Positions 25,558 to 34,657 of a DNA stretch of 64,000 nt are shown here, piece after piece (the stretch's first letter is position 1; every line of letters starts with the position of its first letter). A program made the translations under genes and the position numbers. Below the pieces are notes generated by a model, which saw nothing but the letters and a program-made list of their open reading frames with translations, had not been told where the DNA came from and did no database searches. This DNA comes from Oscillospiraceae bacterium (GTDB lineage Bacteria; Bacillota; Clostridia; Oscillospirales; Ruminococcaceae): NCBI GenBank assembly GCA_009777725.1, contig WRLG01000015.1, positions 1 to 64,000 of the forward strand. The letters are read 5' to 3'.

Positions 25558-26289
25558 GTGAATCCGAAAATTGAACAACTGCGGGAATGGATTTCAGAAG
25601 CTGACAACATCGTGTTCTTTGGCGGCGCGGGGGTTTCAACCGAAAGCGGGATTCCCGATTTCAGAAGCGTTGACGGGTTATATAATCAAAAATATAAATA
25701 CCCGCCCGAAACAATAATAAGCCGCTCGTTTTTTTGCGAGAATCTTCACGACTTTTTTGAATTTTACCGTGATAAGCTGTTACACCTTAACGCAAAGCCC
25801 AACGCCGCCCATTTCGCGCTTGCCAAGCTGGAGGAAGCGGGCAAGCTTAAAGCAATCGTGACGCAGAATATTGACGGCTTGCATCAAGCGGCGGGCAGTA
25901 AGAACGTCATTGAAATCCACGGCTCTGTCCATAGAAATTACTGCCTCAGGTGCGGCGTTGACCACAATGCCGAGTATATCAAGAACTTAGACGGACCTCC
26001 CCCCTGCGTTAAATGCGGCGGGCTTGTCAAGCCGGATGTGGTTTTGTATGAGGAAGCGTTGAGCAGGGATTTAATGGGTAAATCGAAAGCCGCCATAGCC
26101 GCCGCCGATATGCTGATTGTCGGCGGAACTTCGCTTTCCGTCTACCCCGCGAATAATTTTGTTGATTATTACGATGGGCATAAGCTTGTCCTAATCAATA
26201 CGGAGCCTACCCACCTTGACGCGCGCGCAGATTTGCTTTTCCAAGAGCGTATAGGCGAAGTGCTTGGGAAGGCAGTTGAGTACTTTTAA
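25558..26289 (+). CDS. cobB: Sir2-family NAD-dependent protein deacylase
   Basis: The 243-residue protein starts at GTG behind AAGGAGGG. It has GGAGVSTESGIPDFRS, the catalytic-region QNIDGLHQAAGS and HGSVHRNYC, two zinc CxxC pairs (CLRC and CVKC) and the NAD-binding GTSLSVYPA. It removes acyl groups from lysines. It abuts folA with no gap and is probably co-transcribed. It converges on the YafQ toxin gene with a 4-nt overlap. Confidence 0.92.
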   Translation: MNPKIEQLREWISEADNIVFFGGAGVSTESGIPDFRSVDGLYNQKYKYPPETIISRSFFCENLHDFFEFYRDKLLHLNAKPNAAHFALAKLEEAGKLKAIVTQNIDGLHQAAGSKNVIEIHGSVHRNYCLRCGVDHNAEYIKNLDGPPPCVKCGGLVKPDVVLYEEALSRDLMGKSKAAIAAADMLIVGGTSLSVYPANNFVDYYDGHKLVLINTEPTHLDARADLLFQERIGEVLGKAVEYF

Positions 26290-26567
26290 AATACATCGCT
26301 GTGTGTCCCCGCTCGGGATAGTGTAAGGGTAAGGACTAAGTCATTGCCATTAATACGGTAAATCAACAGCCAATCATTTTCAATATGGCACTCTCTGTAT
26401 CCGCTCCAATTTCCGGAGAGCTTGTGGTCGCGGTATTCGGGCGGCAGTGGCTTTCCCGTTGCAAGTATGCGAATACACTCATCAAGTAACTCTAAATTAT
26501 ATCCTCGCTTTTCGGCACGTTTATAATCTTTTTTAAATTGCGTAGTCCAGATTATGTCGAGGCTCAT
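26286..26567 (-). CDS. YafQ/RelE-type mRNA interferase toxin
   Basis: The 93-residue protein has the YafQ pattern: TTQFKKDYKRAEKRGYN, KPLPPEYRDHKLSGNWSGYR, then ECHIENDWLLIYRI and the C-terminal RAGTHSDVF with the catalytic His. It overlaps the antitoxin gene by 4 nt. Confidence 0.92.
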   Translation of the reverse strand: MSLDIIWTTQFKKDYKRAEKRGYNLELLDECIRILATGKPLPPEYRDHKLSGNWSGYRECHIENDWLLIYRINGNDLVLTLTLSRAGTHSDVF

Positions 26568-26842
26568 GCTTTCAACTCCCTTAACGCTTCTTCAACGTCA
26601 TTATATCGTTTTATTGTTGGGTCTTCGATGATTCTCTCTGCTTCAAGCAATGCCGCGATAGTTACGGCATTAGGAGTATTTACGGTAATGTTAAAGGGAA
26701 TAGCCCCTTCTCTGATTGACTGACGCAAAAAGATATTAAAAGCCGTTGTCATATTAAGACCGAGCTTAGAGAAAAGGTTATCCGCTTGGTTTTTAATATC
26801 CGTGTCAATTCGGAAGCTTACGTTAGATGTTTTACAGGTCAT
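26564..26842 (-). CDS. RelB/DinJ-type antitoxin
   Basis: The 92-residue protein (start ATG 26842 after AAAGGATG) has a ribbon-helix-helix N-terminus (NVSFRIDTDIKNQADNLFSKLGLNMTTAFNIFL), typical of DinJ, and a C-terminal toxin-binding tail. It likely represses its own promoter, found just upstream. Confidence 0.92.
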   Translation of the reverse strand: MTCKTSNVSFRIDTDIKNQADNLFSKLGLNMTTAFNIFLRQSIREGAIPFNITVNTPNAVTIAALLEAERIIEDPTIKRYNDVEEALRELKA

Positions 26843-26878
26843 AAAAAGGCATCCTTTCAAGCTTTATTTTATATAGAC

Positions 26879-26907
26879 AGTATAACATATAAAATATTAT
26901 TTGTCAA
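26879..26907 (-). promoter_or_regulatory. Promoter of the DinJ/YafQ operon
   Basis: On the minus strand TTGACA (26902-26907) and TATACT (26879-26884) are spaced 17 bp. Confidence 0.65.
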
Positions 26908-26992
26908 GTTATTTCAATGCGTTTTGCATTGCAACAGCGTTTGTTTTTTTGTTATGTATCAGAAAGAACTTTTGAGAAAGGTATAATAATTT

Positions 26993-27586
26993 ATGACTAT
27001 AGCCTACGCCGTAAAAGGCAATTTATATTTAAATTTAACAAACAGATGCCCTTGCGCCTGTACGTTTTGTATACGTGCTAACGGCGATGGGGTTTACGGC
27101 TCTGACAGTTTGTGGCTGGAGCGCGAACCGACTGCGGAAGAGGTAATTGCCTGTCTTAACAGCCTTACGATGAGCCAATACGGTGAGGTTGTTTTCTGCG
27201 GCTACGGAGAGCCTATGGAGCGCGCCGCAGACGTAGCTCTTCTGGGGCGTTATATAAAAGAAACATTCGCGGTTGCAACGCGCCTGAACACAAACGGGTT
27301 AGGCGATAAAATAAACGGCAAGCCAACGGCGGAGCTACTTGCAGGCGCGGTTGACACCGTTTCAATCTCTCTTAACGCGGGGACTAAGGAGGGGTACATG
27401 TCCGTCACCCGCCCGAAATGGGACGATAGCTTCGAGGCTATGCTTAAATTCGCCGCCGATTGTAAAAAGCATATACAAAGCGTTGTTTTTACCGTTGTTG
27501 ACGTTTTAACTGCCGAGGATTTGGAAAAATGCCGCGAAATATCTAAAAACATGGGAATCCCGCTCAGAATCAGAGGGTATGATTGA
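26993..27586 (+). CDS. TatD-associated type radical SAM protein
   Basis: The short (197-residue) radical SAM protein has the cluster motif C19-x3-C23-x2-C26 (RCPCACTFCIRAN), the GYGEP motif and TRLNTNG. It resembles the family annotated as TatD nuclease-associated radical SAM protein. No tatD gene is adjacent here. It stands alone after the toxin-antitoxin pair, with GAAAGG 12-13 nt before ATG. The substrate is unknown. Confidence 0.8.
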   Translation: MTIAYAVKGNLYLNLTNRCPCACTFCIRANGDGVYGSDSLWLEREPTAEEVIACLNSLTMSQYGEVVFCGYGEPMERAADVALLGRYIKETFAVATRLNTNGLGDKINGKPTAELLAGAVDTVSISLNAGTKEGYMSVTRPKWDDSFEAMLKFAADCKKHIQSVVFTVVDVLTAEDLEKCREISKNMGIPLRIRGYD

Positions 27587-27600
27587 GTTTTGAATCATGT

Positions 27601-27629
27601 TTATTTATTAATATTTAATTAATAAATAA
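27601..27629 (+). terminator. AT-only inverted repeat after the radical SAM gene
   Basis: TTATTTATTAAT (27601-27612) and ATTAATAAATAA (27618-27629) form a perfect 12-bp stem made only of A and T. It may serve as a weak terminator. A run of 15 A lies further on at 27683-27697. Confidence 0.35.
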
Positions 27630-27735
27630 TTTCTGATTAATTAAGGTTGTGATTTTTAGGTGAATGTTGATAAATTGTGAACAAAAAAAAAAAAAAAGAG
27701 AGAGATGGTTGCCCGCCTCTTGTATAATGTTGGAG

Positions 27736-27782
27736 TAAGAAGCTGCATAGAAATAATCAACTTACTTCTATGCAGCTTCTTA
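27736..27782 (-). terminator. 17-bp perfect inverted repeat at the end of the partner-switching operon
   Basis: TAAGAAGCTGCATAGAA (27736-27752) is the exact reverse complement of 27766-27782. It ends 4 nt from the stop codon of the RsbW-like gene, on its downstream side, and is the likely terminator of the minus-strand operon. The T-run (27683-27697 on the complementary strand) is about 40 nt away. Confidence 0.55.
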
Positions 27783-27785
27783 TAC

Positions 27786-28193
27786 TCACCCCAACCGCTT
27801 AATAGCAGTCAATATATTCTTCCCGTTTTCATAACGATACTCCACTTCGTCCATTATGTTTTTTACCATATGAATACCCAGCCCGCCGATTTCGCGTTCG
27901 TCCGCGCCCAAGGTGATGTCAGGGTCATCGTTTTCAATCGGGTTATAGGGCTTGCCGCCGTCCTCAATCTCAATGACAATTTCGTCATCGGCGGCAACCC
28001 GGATAATTGCCGTGCCAACCTCTGCCCCATAGGCGTAATTTGCAATGTTGATAAAAATTTCCTCAGCGGCAATGGCTATTTGGGTTTGAAGCTTCATTGA
28101 ACATTCGGCGGCTTCAAGCTCCGTGCTTATAAAATCAATCACCGTGTCCAAATTTTCTGCTTTCGCTTTTATTACTAATTCCTTCATATTCAT
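27786..28193 (-). CDS. RsbW-type anti-sigma/serine kinase ATPase
   Basis: The 135-residue GHKL ATPase shows the N box IAIAAEEIFINIANYAYG, the G1 box IEDGGKPYNP and the G2 region GGLGIHMVKNIMDEVEY. Such kinases phosphorylate a STAS antagonist and sequester a target. The STAS protein at 34050-34352 and the phosphatase that overlaps it by 4 nt are encoded in the same operon, giving a complete partner-switching set. No sigma factor gene is adjacent, so the output is unknown. Confidence 0.88.
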   Translation of the reverse strand: MNMKELVIKAKAENLDTVIDFISTELEAAECSMKLQTQIAIAAEEIFINIANYAYGAEVGTAIIRVAADDEIVIEIEDGGKPYNPIENDDPDITLGADEREIGGLGIHMVKNIMDEVEYRYENGKNILTAIKRLG

Positions 28194-29785
28194 CCTCCTA
28201 TATATCTCAGCATAAGCATGGTAATATCATCCGCTTGCTCCGCGCCGTCCGCGAATTTGTCGATTTCGCGCTTTAGCGATATAATAAATTCTCTCAGCGG
28301 CAAATCAATATGCTTGTTTGCGGCTTCAATCAGCGTAGCCTCTGAAAATAATTGCTCCTCCATGTTCACCGCCTCGGTTACACCATCGGTATAGAGGAAA
28401 ATTTCATCACCCTTTTGCAGTGTAATTTCGCCCTGCGTGTAGAACATATCCTCCATACCCGCGAGAACAAAACCCGCCTTAGCTTTAAGCCACTCGAAAT
28501 TTTTATTGTTTGCGCGGCGCAGGAGAGGCGGATTATGACCTGCATTTACAAAGGTGAATTTTCCGCTCTTTATATTGAGATAGCCCATAAATGCCGTAAC
28601 AAACATATTCGCCTCGTTGCCCTCGCAGAGCAGGTTATTGACGATTTCAAAGACCTCTTTGGGGGTTTTATTATTTTGTGCGTTATTTTTAATAAGCGTC
28701 TTTGCAATCACCATAAACAAAGCGGCAGGAACGCCCTTGCCGGAAACATCCGCCATGACTACAGCTAAGGTATTTTCATCAATCAAAAACAGGTCGTAGA
28801 AATCTCCGCCGACTTCCTTTGCAGGCTGCATATTGGCGTATATATCAAATTCATCGCGCTCGGGAAATGCAGGGAAGATGTTGGGGAGCATCGAGGCTTG
28901 GATTTTATTCGCAACATCTAATTCCGCACCAATCCGCTCCTTCTCCGCAGTGACGGCGGTAAGGTTAGCGATATGTGTGAGCATATCCACTGTCATTTTG
29001 TCAAAGCTGTCGGCAAGGGCTTCTATTTCATTCCCTGTTTTTATACCGCTTACGATGGGTTTAAGCTCCTTTGAATCGCTGTTTACAAATCCCGATACGT
29101 TTTTTGACAGGCTCTCAATCGGGTCTGTAATTTTCTTCCGCAGATATGAAAACAGCAGAAATGTTAGGAACAGCCATAGTACAAACGCCCCTATAAGCAC
29201 CTTAATCACATACGTGCGCCGCTCGGTGGAAATGTTAAGCATATCCACGTCCGAGCCTAAGATTCCGATAATTTCACCATCGCTGTTTTTTATTACGTCA
29301 AACGCACTAAGCATGTAGCCCCATTCCGTCACATTGATGATTACTTTAAATTCGGTTAAAACAGCAAGCCGCTCCATTAGCTCGTCCCCGAAGTGGTCTT
29401 TGTCAAGGAGGGTGTTGATATAATCAAATTCCACCTCTTCCTCTTTGGTAAACGCATTAATATAGTATACCACCTGTCCGTCCACCACTCTGAAAAAATA
29501 AAGGAACGCGATGCCGCTTTGTTCTTTTAAATTGTTTAGGGCTTCCTGTGTTTCCATGTATACATCGCATTTCACACCTGTTTCAAAACAAATGAGCATA
29601 TCGTCCGCGTCAATGTAAGACTCGGCAATTCTCATAATGGCAACAGCAAATTCCGTATATCTTTCCAAATTAGCGGAGGAAAATGTCCTGTAGCCGATTA
29701 CACCGATTGTCGCGCTCAGCACAAGCGTGAACGCACCTATAATCGCCGCTAATTTTTTACTTAACCCCACGTTTTTTAGTTTCAT
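28190..29785 (-). CDS. Membrane sensor SpoIIE-type PP2C phosphatase
   Basis: The 531-residue protein (start ATG 29785 with AAGGGAGAG) has a transmembrane helix at about 11-31, an extracytoplasmic sensor region to about 190, a second helix at about 193-214, a HAMP segment and a C-terminal SpoIIE/PP2C domain from about 310 (EVGGDFYDLF, MADVSGKGVPAALF, FLYTDGVTEAVN). It should dephosphorylate the STAS protein in response to an external signal. Its start overlaps the end of the 990-residue fusion gene by 29 nt, and its end overlaps the kinase gene by 4 nt. Confidence 0.9.
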   Translation of the reverse strand: MKLKNVGLSKKLAAIIGAFTLVLSATIGVIGYRTFSSANLERYTEFAVAIMRIAESYIDADDMLICFETGVKCDVYMETQEALNNLKEQSGIAFLYFFRVVDGQVVYYINAFTKEEEVEFDYINTLLDKDHFGDELMERLAVLTEFKVIINVTEWGYMLSAFDVIKNSDGEIIGILGSDVDMLNISTERRTYVIKVLIGAFVLWLFLTFLLFSYLRKKITDPIESLSKNVSGFVNSDSKELKPIVSGIKTGNEIEALADSFDKMTVDMLTHIANLTAVTAEKERIGAELDVANKIQASMLPNIFPAFPERDEFDIYANMQPAKEVGGDFYDLFLIDENTLAVVMADVSGKGVPAALFMVIAKTLIKNNAQNNKTPKEVFEIVNNLLCEGNEANMFVTAFMGYLNIKSGKFTFVNAGHNPPLLRRANNKNFEWLKAKAGFVLAGMEDMFYTQGEITLQKGDEIFLYTDGVTEAVNMEEQLFSEATLIEAANKHIDLPLREFIISLKREIDKFADGAEQADDITMLMLRYIGG

Positions 29786-32729
29786 AATGCTCTCCCTTGC
29801 TAACCTTTTTTTTGAACCTGTGCGATGCAAGCAGGAATACAAGCATAACGCCTCCCGTTGCCGCAGATATAATCCCAAACCCGACAGCGAGCCCCGCCGA
29901 AATCGCCATACTGAATACAAACGGACCGACAACCCCGCCTATATTATCCGCCGCGCCGTATACGGACATGGATTCTTCCGCCCCAAATTCCTTGCTCTTT
30001 TTGAGCTCCGAGAAGTAGAGGGGGAAATAAGTCAGCCCGATACAGTTTGAGCATCCTAAAATTAAAATTGCGAGTATGATATAAAGCAGCTGCGGGTCGT
30101 AGGCTGTCAGTAACAGCGCGCCTACGCTTAAAGCCGTAACAAGCAGCAATACAGATAAACGCCCGGTGTCTTTGAGCTTCTTTATAATGGAAGGACCAAG
30201 CGCGGTTACGGCAACGGCATGTATAATGAACAATAAGCTGATTTCAGTTTCCGGCATCCCGTTTTGAGCGCAGTATACAGGAACGAAATAGAAAAGGAAG
30301 CCGTTGAGCGCGACATAATTAATCAAAAGCATTAAGGTAACAAATACATGGCGGGAGAAAACGAACTTGAATAATCCGAGCTTTTTTTGCTCCGTAAACA
30401 CGGTCTTCGGAATTTTTTTGTTAAGCAACAGCACAAACGCGACTAATGCAAGCAACCAAGTCGCGGCGGAGATGTAAAAAACATACGCCTGCCCTATGGT
30501 TACGGCAAGAGCGGCTCCGATAAGCACGCCGCTGTTCATCCCGGCAAAGCTTGCTGTATTAAAGACGGTGAAGCCCTCGGTTTTATGCTCAATGTTTTCG
30601 AGCGAAGCCAGATAGATATTGATACAGGAGAAAACAAGACCCGCTCCCAATCCGCTTAAACACATTCCCGTTATAAATATATTGAATGTGAGCGCGGAAG
30701 CATTTATAATCTCCCCGGCAATGCAGAATAACGCGCCCGTTACAAAAACATTTTTAATGCCCGCCAGCTTGATAATGCCGCCGCAAATTAATGCTGCAAA
30801 AGCAACTAAAAGCTGATTGGCGACAAGCGGCAAGGCGGCGGTTATTTCGGGGGGAATCCCCCACAGTTCCGATTTAAACATGCCGGCGTAAATCGGCATA
30901 AACCCAGTAGTCAGATTAAACGCAATGAATATGATAAAGCTCAAAATGCGTACATACGGAATCGGCAAAAGAATATCTTGGAATTTTTTACGGATTTCAC
31001 TGCGCCTTTCTGCGATAAAGAGTATGTCCGCCAACTCCAGCAGGAGGAAAACTAAAATTGCTATGATTAAGATGCTGGTTACAAACAACTCACGGACTCT
31101 TTGAGCCGTTCTTTCATTTAACGCACCTAAATTAATGCCGATTTCAACTGCTCCGACTAATTGCGAATTATCGTCAAAGAGCGGACCGATTACCGCCATA
31201 TACTGACCGCTTGTATCGGATATGTCGGCATCTGTTACCAACTCGCCGCCGCTTTGGGCGACTGCCTCCATATCCGAGCCTTTATAAATCTCGCCATAGG
31301 TGAAAAACGCACCAATACTTTCGTCAAGCCGCGCTACTACGTATACATGCCCATCGCTAACCTTGGATACTTCGCAATAAAGGTTTGAATTCCAGTCAAG
31401 TCCGACATCTGAAAGCCGTTTCAGTGAATTTATAAGACGGCGGTAGTATTCACTGTTATAATCTTGGGGGTTATTGATGTTTTTAACGGCTTCGACATCT
31501 AACACCTCTTGGCTTAAAACTGTCATTGAAGAAATGCGGTTGAGAATTTCGGCGCGCGAATCCTGCGCTATTACCGTCATAATCGTAGAAATAATGGGGA
31601 TTGTTACCAGCACAGCCGTAATGACAATCGAAAATGTAATCTGCTGTTTTCTCCGCGTCTTTGGCATTTTTATAAAACCGGGAATTTTGATTATAATGAA
31701 CACCAGAGCCGCAATTGCAAGAATTACCGCGAACGCCAAAAGAACGAACCTAAACTTAACCAAGCTGTCGGAGGGTTCGATATAGGTAATAGATTCATAA
31801 GCACCCTCGGAAATCGACACTGTATAAAAACCGAAATCATCTGTGAAGATAATACTGCCATCGAAATAGCAAATATAGGAAAAAATCGGCTTTTCCGAAT
31901 ACTCCTCTTCATAGCCGAAAAGCTCTGAAACACGCCCGTCAATTCCGATTTTTACTATATTACGCTTGCCTATATCGGCAAAATAAATATTGCCGTCTGA
32001 ATCCTCCGTTATTGAAACAGGGAGCGAAAATTCGGTTATCGTATTACCCGATTCAGCAGTGAACACATCGGAGAGCTCGCTTGTCTCTAAAGAAAGCGAC
32101 ATGATTTTTCCGGCTTTATCCAAAATAAGAACATGCTCTTTGGAGATATGGAAATCCTGCACTCTTACCGTAGCGTTCTCAAAGCTATAATAAAACACGT
32201 TTTTAACGCCATCGGAGCTTATGGTTTTTACGACAAAGCCGGACGTATTCGTTTGAATAAACCACACATCGCCGTCTATTACCGTGAGCCCGCCTATACA
32301 AAGCAAGGATTGCCGCAAATTATAAACATGCTCATATAAAACGCCCTTAAATTCGCCTGTTTGTTTGTCAAACTCCAATATCCGCTCTGTGTTTATGCTC
32401 ATCCCGTCGGAATTCCAAACCGCATCCAAGAGGTAAAAGGATTCCTCCCCGACGGCAATATCGCGCGCGTATTCAAAATCGGACTGTACTATATAATCCA
32501 ATCTGCCCTCGGAGTTTATTTTAATCACCCGGGTAGAGGCTTCATCAATGATGTATACGCCGTCATCGGCGGACCGCGCGGCGAACACCATGTCAAGCTC
32601 CGTGCTCTCGAAAGGATTTAATTTGAGACTGCTGATATTTGAAAAAAGGAATAGTGCCGCCGCAATCAAAGCGGCTAGCACAACCCACAGCGCGAACTTA
32701 AAAGAACGCCCCGTATTGTTATTACTCAT
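29757..32729 (-). CDS. Beta-propeller/Cache/MFS fusion protein
   Basis: The 990-residue protein appears to be one unbroken chain. A membrane anchor (about 11-30) is followed by an NHL/propeller-like extracytoplasmic region (about 45-320; repeated DGxxxxxD blades such as SVTEDSDGNIYFADIG-like strands). Two helices follow (about 327-350 and 364-388), then a second outside region (about 390-545) resembling a Cache sensor (YVVARLDESIGAFFTYGE, AVIGPLFDDNSQLVGAVEIG). After a helix at about 549-572 comes an MFS transporter body of about twelve helices (595-985). I know of no named family with this order. It sits between an unknown gene and the SpoIIE phosphatase, overlapping both. A ligand-sensing transporter or transceptor is inferred. 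Confidence 0.75.
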   Translation of the reverse strand: MSNNNTGRSFKFALWVVLAALIAAALFLFSNISSLKLNPFESTELDMVFAARSADDGVYIIDEASTRVIKINSEGRLDYIVQSDFEYARDIAVGEESFYLLDAVWNSDGMSINTERILEFDKQTGEFKGVLYEHVYNLRQSLLCIGGLTVIDGDVWFIQTNTSGFVVKTISSDGVKNVFYYSFENATVRVQDFHISKEHVLILDKAGKIMSLSLETSELSDVFTAESGNTITEFSLPVSITEDSDGNIYFADIGKRNIVKIGIDGRVSELFGYEEEYSEKPIFSYICYFDGSIIFTDDFGFYTVSISEGAYESITYIEPSDSLVKFRFVLLAFAVILAIAALVFIIIKIPGFIKMPKTRRKQQITFSIVITAVLVTIPIISTIMTVIAQDSRAEILNRISSMTVLSQEVLDVEAVKNINNPQDYNSEYYRRLINSLKRLSDVGLDWNSNLYCEVSKVSDGHVYVVARLDESIGAFFTYGEIYKGSDMEAVAQSGGELVTDADISDTSGQYMAVIGPLFDDNSQLVGAVEIGINLGALNERTAQRVRELFVTSILIIAILVFLLLELADILFIAERRSEIRKKFQDILLPIPYVRILSFIIFIAFNLTTGFMPIYAGMFKSELWGIPPEITAALPLVANQLLVAFAALICGGIIKLAGIKNVFVTGALFCIAGEIINASALTFNIFITGMCLSGLGAGLVFSCINIYLASLENIEHKTEGFTVFNTASFAGMNSGVLIGAALAVTIGQAYVFYISAATWLLALVAFVLLLNKKIPKTVFTEQKKLGLFKFVFSRHVFVTLMLLINYVALNGFLFYFVPVYCAQNGMPETEISLLFIIHAVAVTALGPSIIKKLKDTGRLSVLLLVTALSVGALLLTAYDPQLLYIILAILILGCSNCIGLTYFPLYFSELKKSKEFGAEESMSVYGAADNIGGVVGPFVFSMAISAGLAVGFGIISAATGGVMLVFLLASHRFKKKVSKGEHYETKKRGVK

Positions 32730-33996
32730 ATAACTTAAACTCCTTAGGGGCGTTGAAAACTGTGTCTACGCCGTTTTTGCTCATGATTTCGGGGAACATC
32801 ATACCACTCATGGTGAACTCTTTTTTGTGGACTTTGGCACATTTTTCCATAGCGTTCGTTTCATCAACCGAATCCACCTGTATAATATTCTTTACCCCCC
32901 AAGCATAATAAGGCATTGCGAGGCATGAAATATAGTCGTAAACGGATTCGTTTTTATCGGCTTGATGGGCGAACCCTCTTCGGCTGAGTTTAACGCCGTT
33001 AAAATATTTTTCGCGCTCGGTATAGAAAATGTTTAAAGCCTCGGTATTGCGTTCATGCAACAGGAGGGTACGGTTGATGTTGTACTTGCTTAGGGTTCTT
33101 TCAAAAAGAGATATATGCGTATCTGCAACCGAATATGCTTCGCGCCTGAATTTGGCAATCGTTTCAAGCCGTAAATCCGTATTTAGGGGAGCGGATGCGG
33201 CTTCCATATATTTAATATAGGACATATCGGGAATCGGATAAACGAAAGACGCACCCAATACCGAGGCGACCTCCATCGGAAACGAAATGCAATCAACCTC
33301 TTGTACAGTTATTTTCGTTTTCAAATTTTTAAATGAAACATCAACGATTTGCGCGCTATACTGCGAAAAATGCTCGGATAGTTGGTTGTCGGTAACGAAA
33401 TCAAAGCAATATTCCGCGCCCCCCGAATGAGTAACCATCACCTTCATCTCATCCGCTCCGAAAAGGCAAGGACCGCCGACAACTGCCGTTTCGCTGAAAT
33501 CAACCCCGCACAGCTTGGTAAGATTGCGCGTAAACAGCGGCATTTTATAAAGCCGCTCGTTTTTTACACCGCTCAGCTGCGGTATAAGCTCTGTTATATT
33601 TTTAAAGGTATTCGCCGTAACGATATTTTTATATGTAATGACATATTTTTCTTTTTGGGCATAAAAATGCTGCGCTTCCGCCGCTATTGCCGCCGAAACC
33701 GCTTTTTTACGCTCACGCAGATTTTTCAGTAAAAACGGGTCTGTATGATTTGCTTTTGAGCATTTTATTTCCGTTTGGAGCTCATCCAGTTCAAGCTGAA
33801 GCTCCCTGTTTTTTTCGGCAAGCTCCGCTGCATATCGGTCAAAGCAGACAAAATTGTCACGATGCCCCCATATTGGCTCTATGGCAAAAAAGTCCCCCAT
33901 ATCAACAACGTAATCGCCGACCTCTTGGTAGGGTGCTTCGTTAGGGGTAATCTCGTGTTCACTAAGAATAGCGTTAATAGACGTTACTATTTTCAT
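32722..33996 (-). CDS. Unknown protein of the partner-switching operon
   Basis: The 424-residue protein is not one I recognise. It lacks a signal peptide or membrane segments and is probably cytoplasmic. Residues about 55-110 look coiled-coil (AELAEKNRELQLELDELQTEI). Later parts are mixed, with GGPCLFGADEMKVMVTHSGG in the middle and YDYISCLAMPYYAWGVKNIIQV near the end. It overlaps the fusion-protein gene by 8 nt and lies 53 nt after the STAS gene. Its conserved placement would be worth testing, as it may be the target or effector of the switch. Confidence 0.65.
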   Translation of the reverse strand: MKIVTSINAILSEHEITPNEAPYQEVGDYVVDMGDFFAIEPIWGHRDNFVCFDRYAAELAEKNRELQLELDELQTEIKCSKANHTDPFLLKNLRERKKAVSAAIAAEAQHFYAQKEKYVITYKNIVTANTFKNITELIPQLSGVKNERLYKMPLFTRNLTKLCGVDFSETAVVGGPCLFGADEMKVMVTHSGGAEYCFDFVTDNQLSEHFSQYSAQIVDVSFKNLKTKITVQEVDCISFPMEVASVLGASFVYPIPDMSYIKYMEAASAPLNTDLRLETIAKFRREAYSVADTHISLFERTLSKYNINRTLLLHERNTEALNIFYTEREKYFNGVKLSRRGFAHQADKNESVYDYISCLAMPYYAWGVKNIIQVDSVDETNAMEKCAKVHKKEFTMSGMMFPEIMSKNGVDTVFNAPKEFKLYE

Positions 33997-34049
33997 TCCC
34001 CCGGTTTCAGCACGATGTTTGAGCGCGTGCCTTTTTTGTTAGTTTAAAC

Positions 34050-34352
34050 CTAGCGTTCAACATTCAGCACGCTTAAAAACCCCGTCATCTCAAAAATCTC
34101 CATAATTTCCTCGGAGACATTGACGAGGGTTTGCTTCGTGTCTTTTGTTTTGGCGGCTTTTTCGCCCATAAGCAGAATCCTCAGCCCAGCCGACGATACA
34201 TATGTAAGACCCGCAAAGTCAAGCGTTACTGCATTTGCGGCGTTAAGCTCACCCAGCAACTCGCTTTGCAATTGCGGCGCAGTATTAGCGTCCAGCCTGC
34301 CGGATAAGGAAAGCTTTGTGCCGCCTGCAGTTTGAGTTTTTTCAATGACCAT
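34050..34352 (-). CDS. STAS-domain anti-sigma factor antagonist
   Basis: The 100-residue STAS protein has the phospho-site region in DFAGLTYVSSAGLRILL, where the first serine of SSAG is the usual acceptor. It is first in the five-gene operon that ends with an RsbW-type kinase and includes a SpoIIE-type phosphatase. Phosphorylated and free forms should control the kinase's hold on its target. Confidence 0.92.
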   Translation of the reverse strand: MVIEKTQTAGGTKLSLSGRLDANTAPQLQSELLGELNAANAVTLDFAGLTYVSSAGLRILLMGEKAAKTKDTKQTLVNVSEEIMEIFEMTGFLSVLNVER

Positions 34353-34409
34353 AATAATATCCCCTTTAAAGCATTAAATTAACTGTTCAACTCTTAATTT
34401 CTTAATACT

Positions 34410-34438
34410 ATTTTATCACAATTTGCCGAAAAAGTCAA
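34410..34438 (-). promoter_or_regulatory. Promoter of the partner-switching operon
   Basis: On the minus strand TTGACT (34433-34438) and TAAAAT (34410-34415) are 17 bp apart, about 58 nt before the STAS start codon. Confidence 0.6.
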
Positions 34439-34590
34439 TAAACCATAGTGCTTCACTTAATGTTTTTTTTTTTTTTGTAAATGTTGCTAAAACTTTTGAG
34501 GTTTTGTTGGTTATTTTGCATAGTTAAAATCTAAATTCCCAATGGTTAATTTACTGCTTAGCGTGGGGATTGTATTTTGGTGATTGTATG

Positions 34591-34619
34591 TTACTATTTA
34601 AATATGTTATAGTTATAAT
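34591..34619 (+). promoter_or_regulatory. Promoter upstream of the phage-like head module
   Basis: TTACTA (34591-34596) and TATAAT (34614-34619) are spaced 17 bp. A terminator-like hairpin follows at once. The 328-bp gap also holds a run of 14 T at 34463-34476 and nothing else I can support. Confidence 0.5.
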
Positions 34620-34623
34620 CAAG

Positions 34624-34657
34624 AAAGCGTTACTCAAATGAGAGACGCTTTTTTTAA
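34624..34657 (+). terminator. Terminator-like hairpin between promoter and capsid-module genes
   Basis: AAAGCGT (34624-34630) pairs with ACGCTTT (34645-34651), with an inner CTC-aaat-GAG, and is followed by a T-run. Its position right after the promoter suggests attenuation. Confidence 0.6.
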
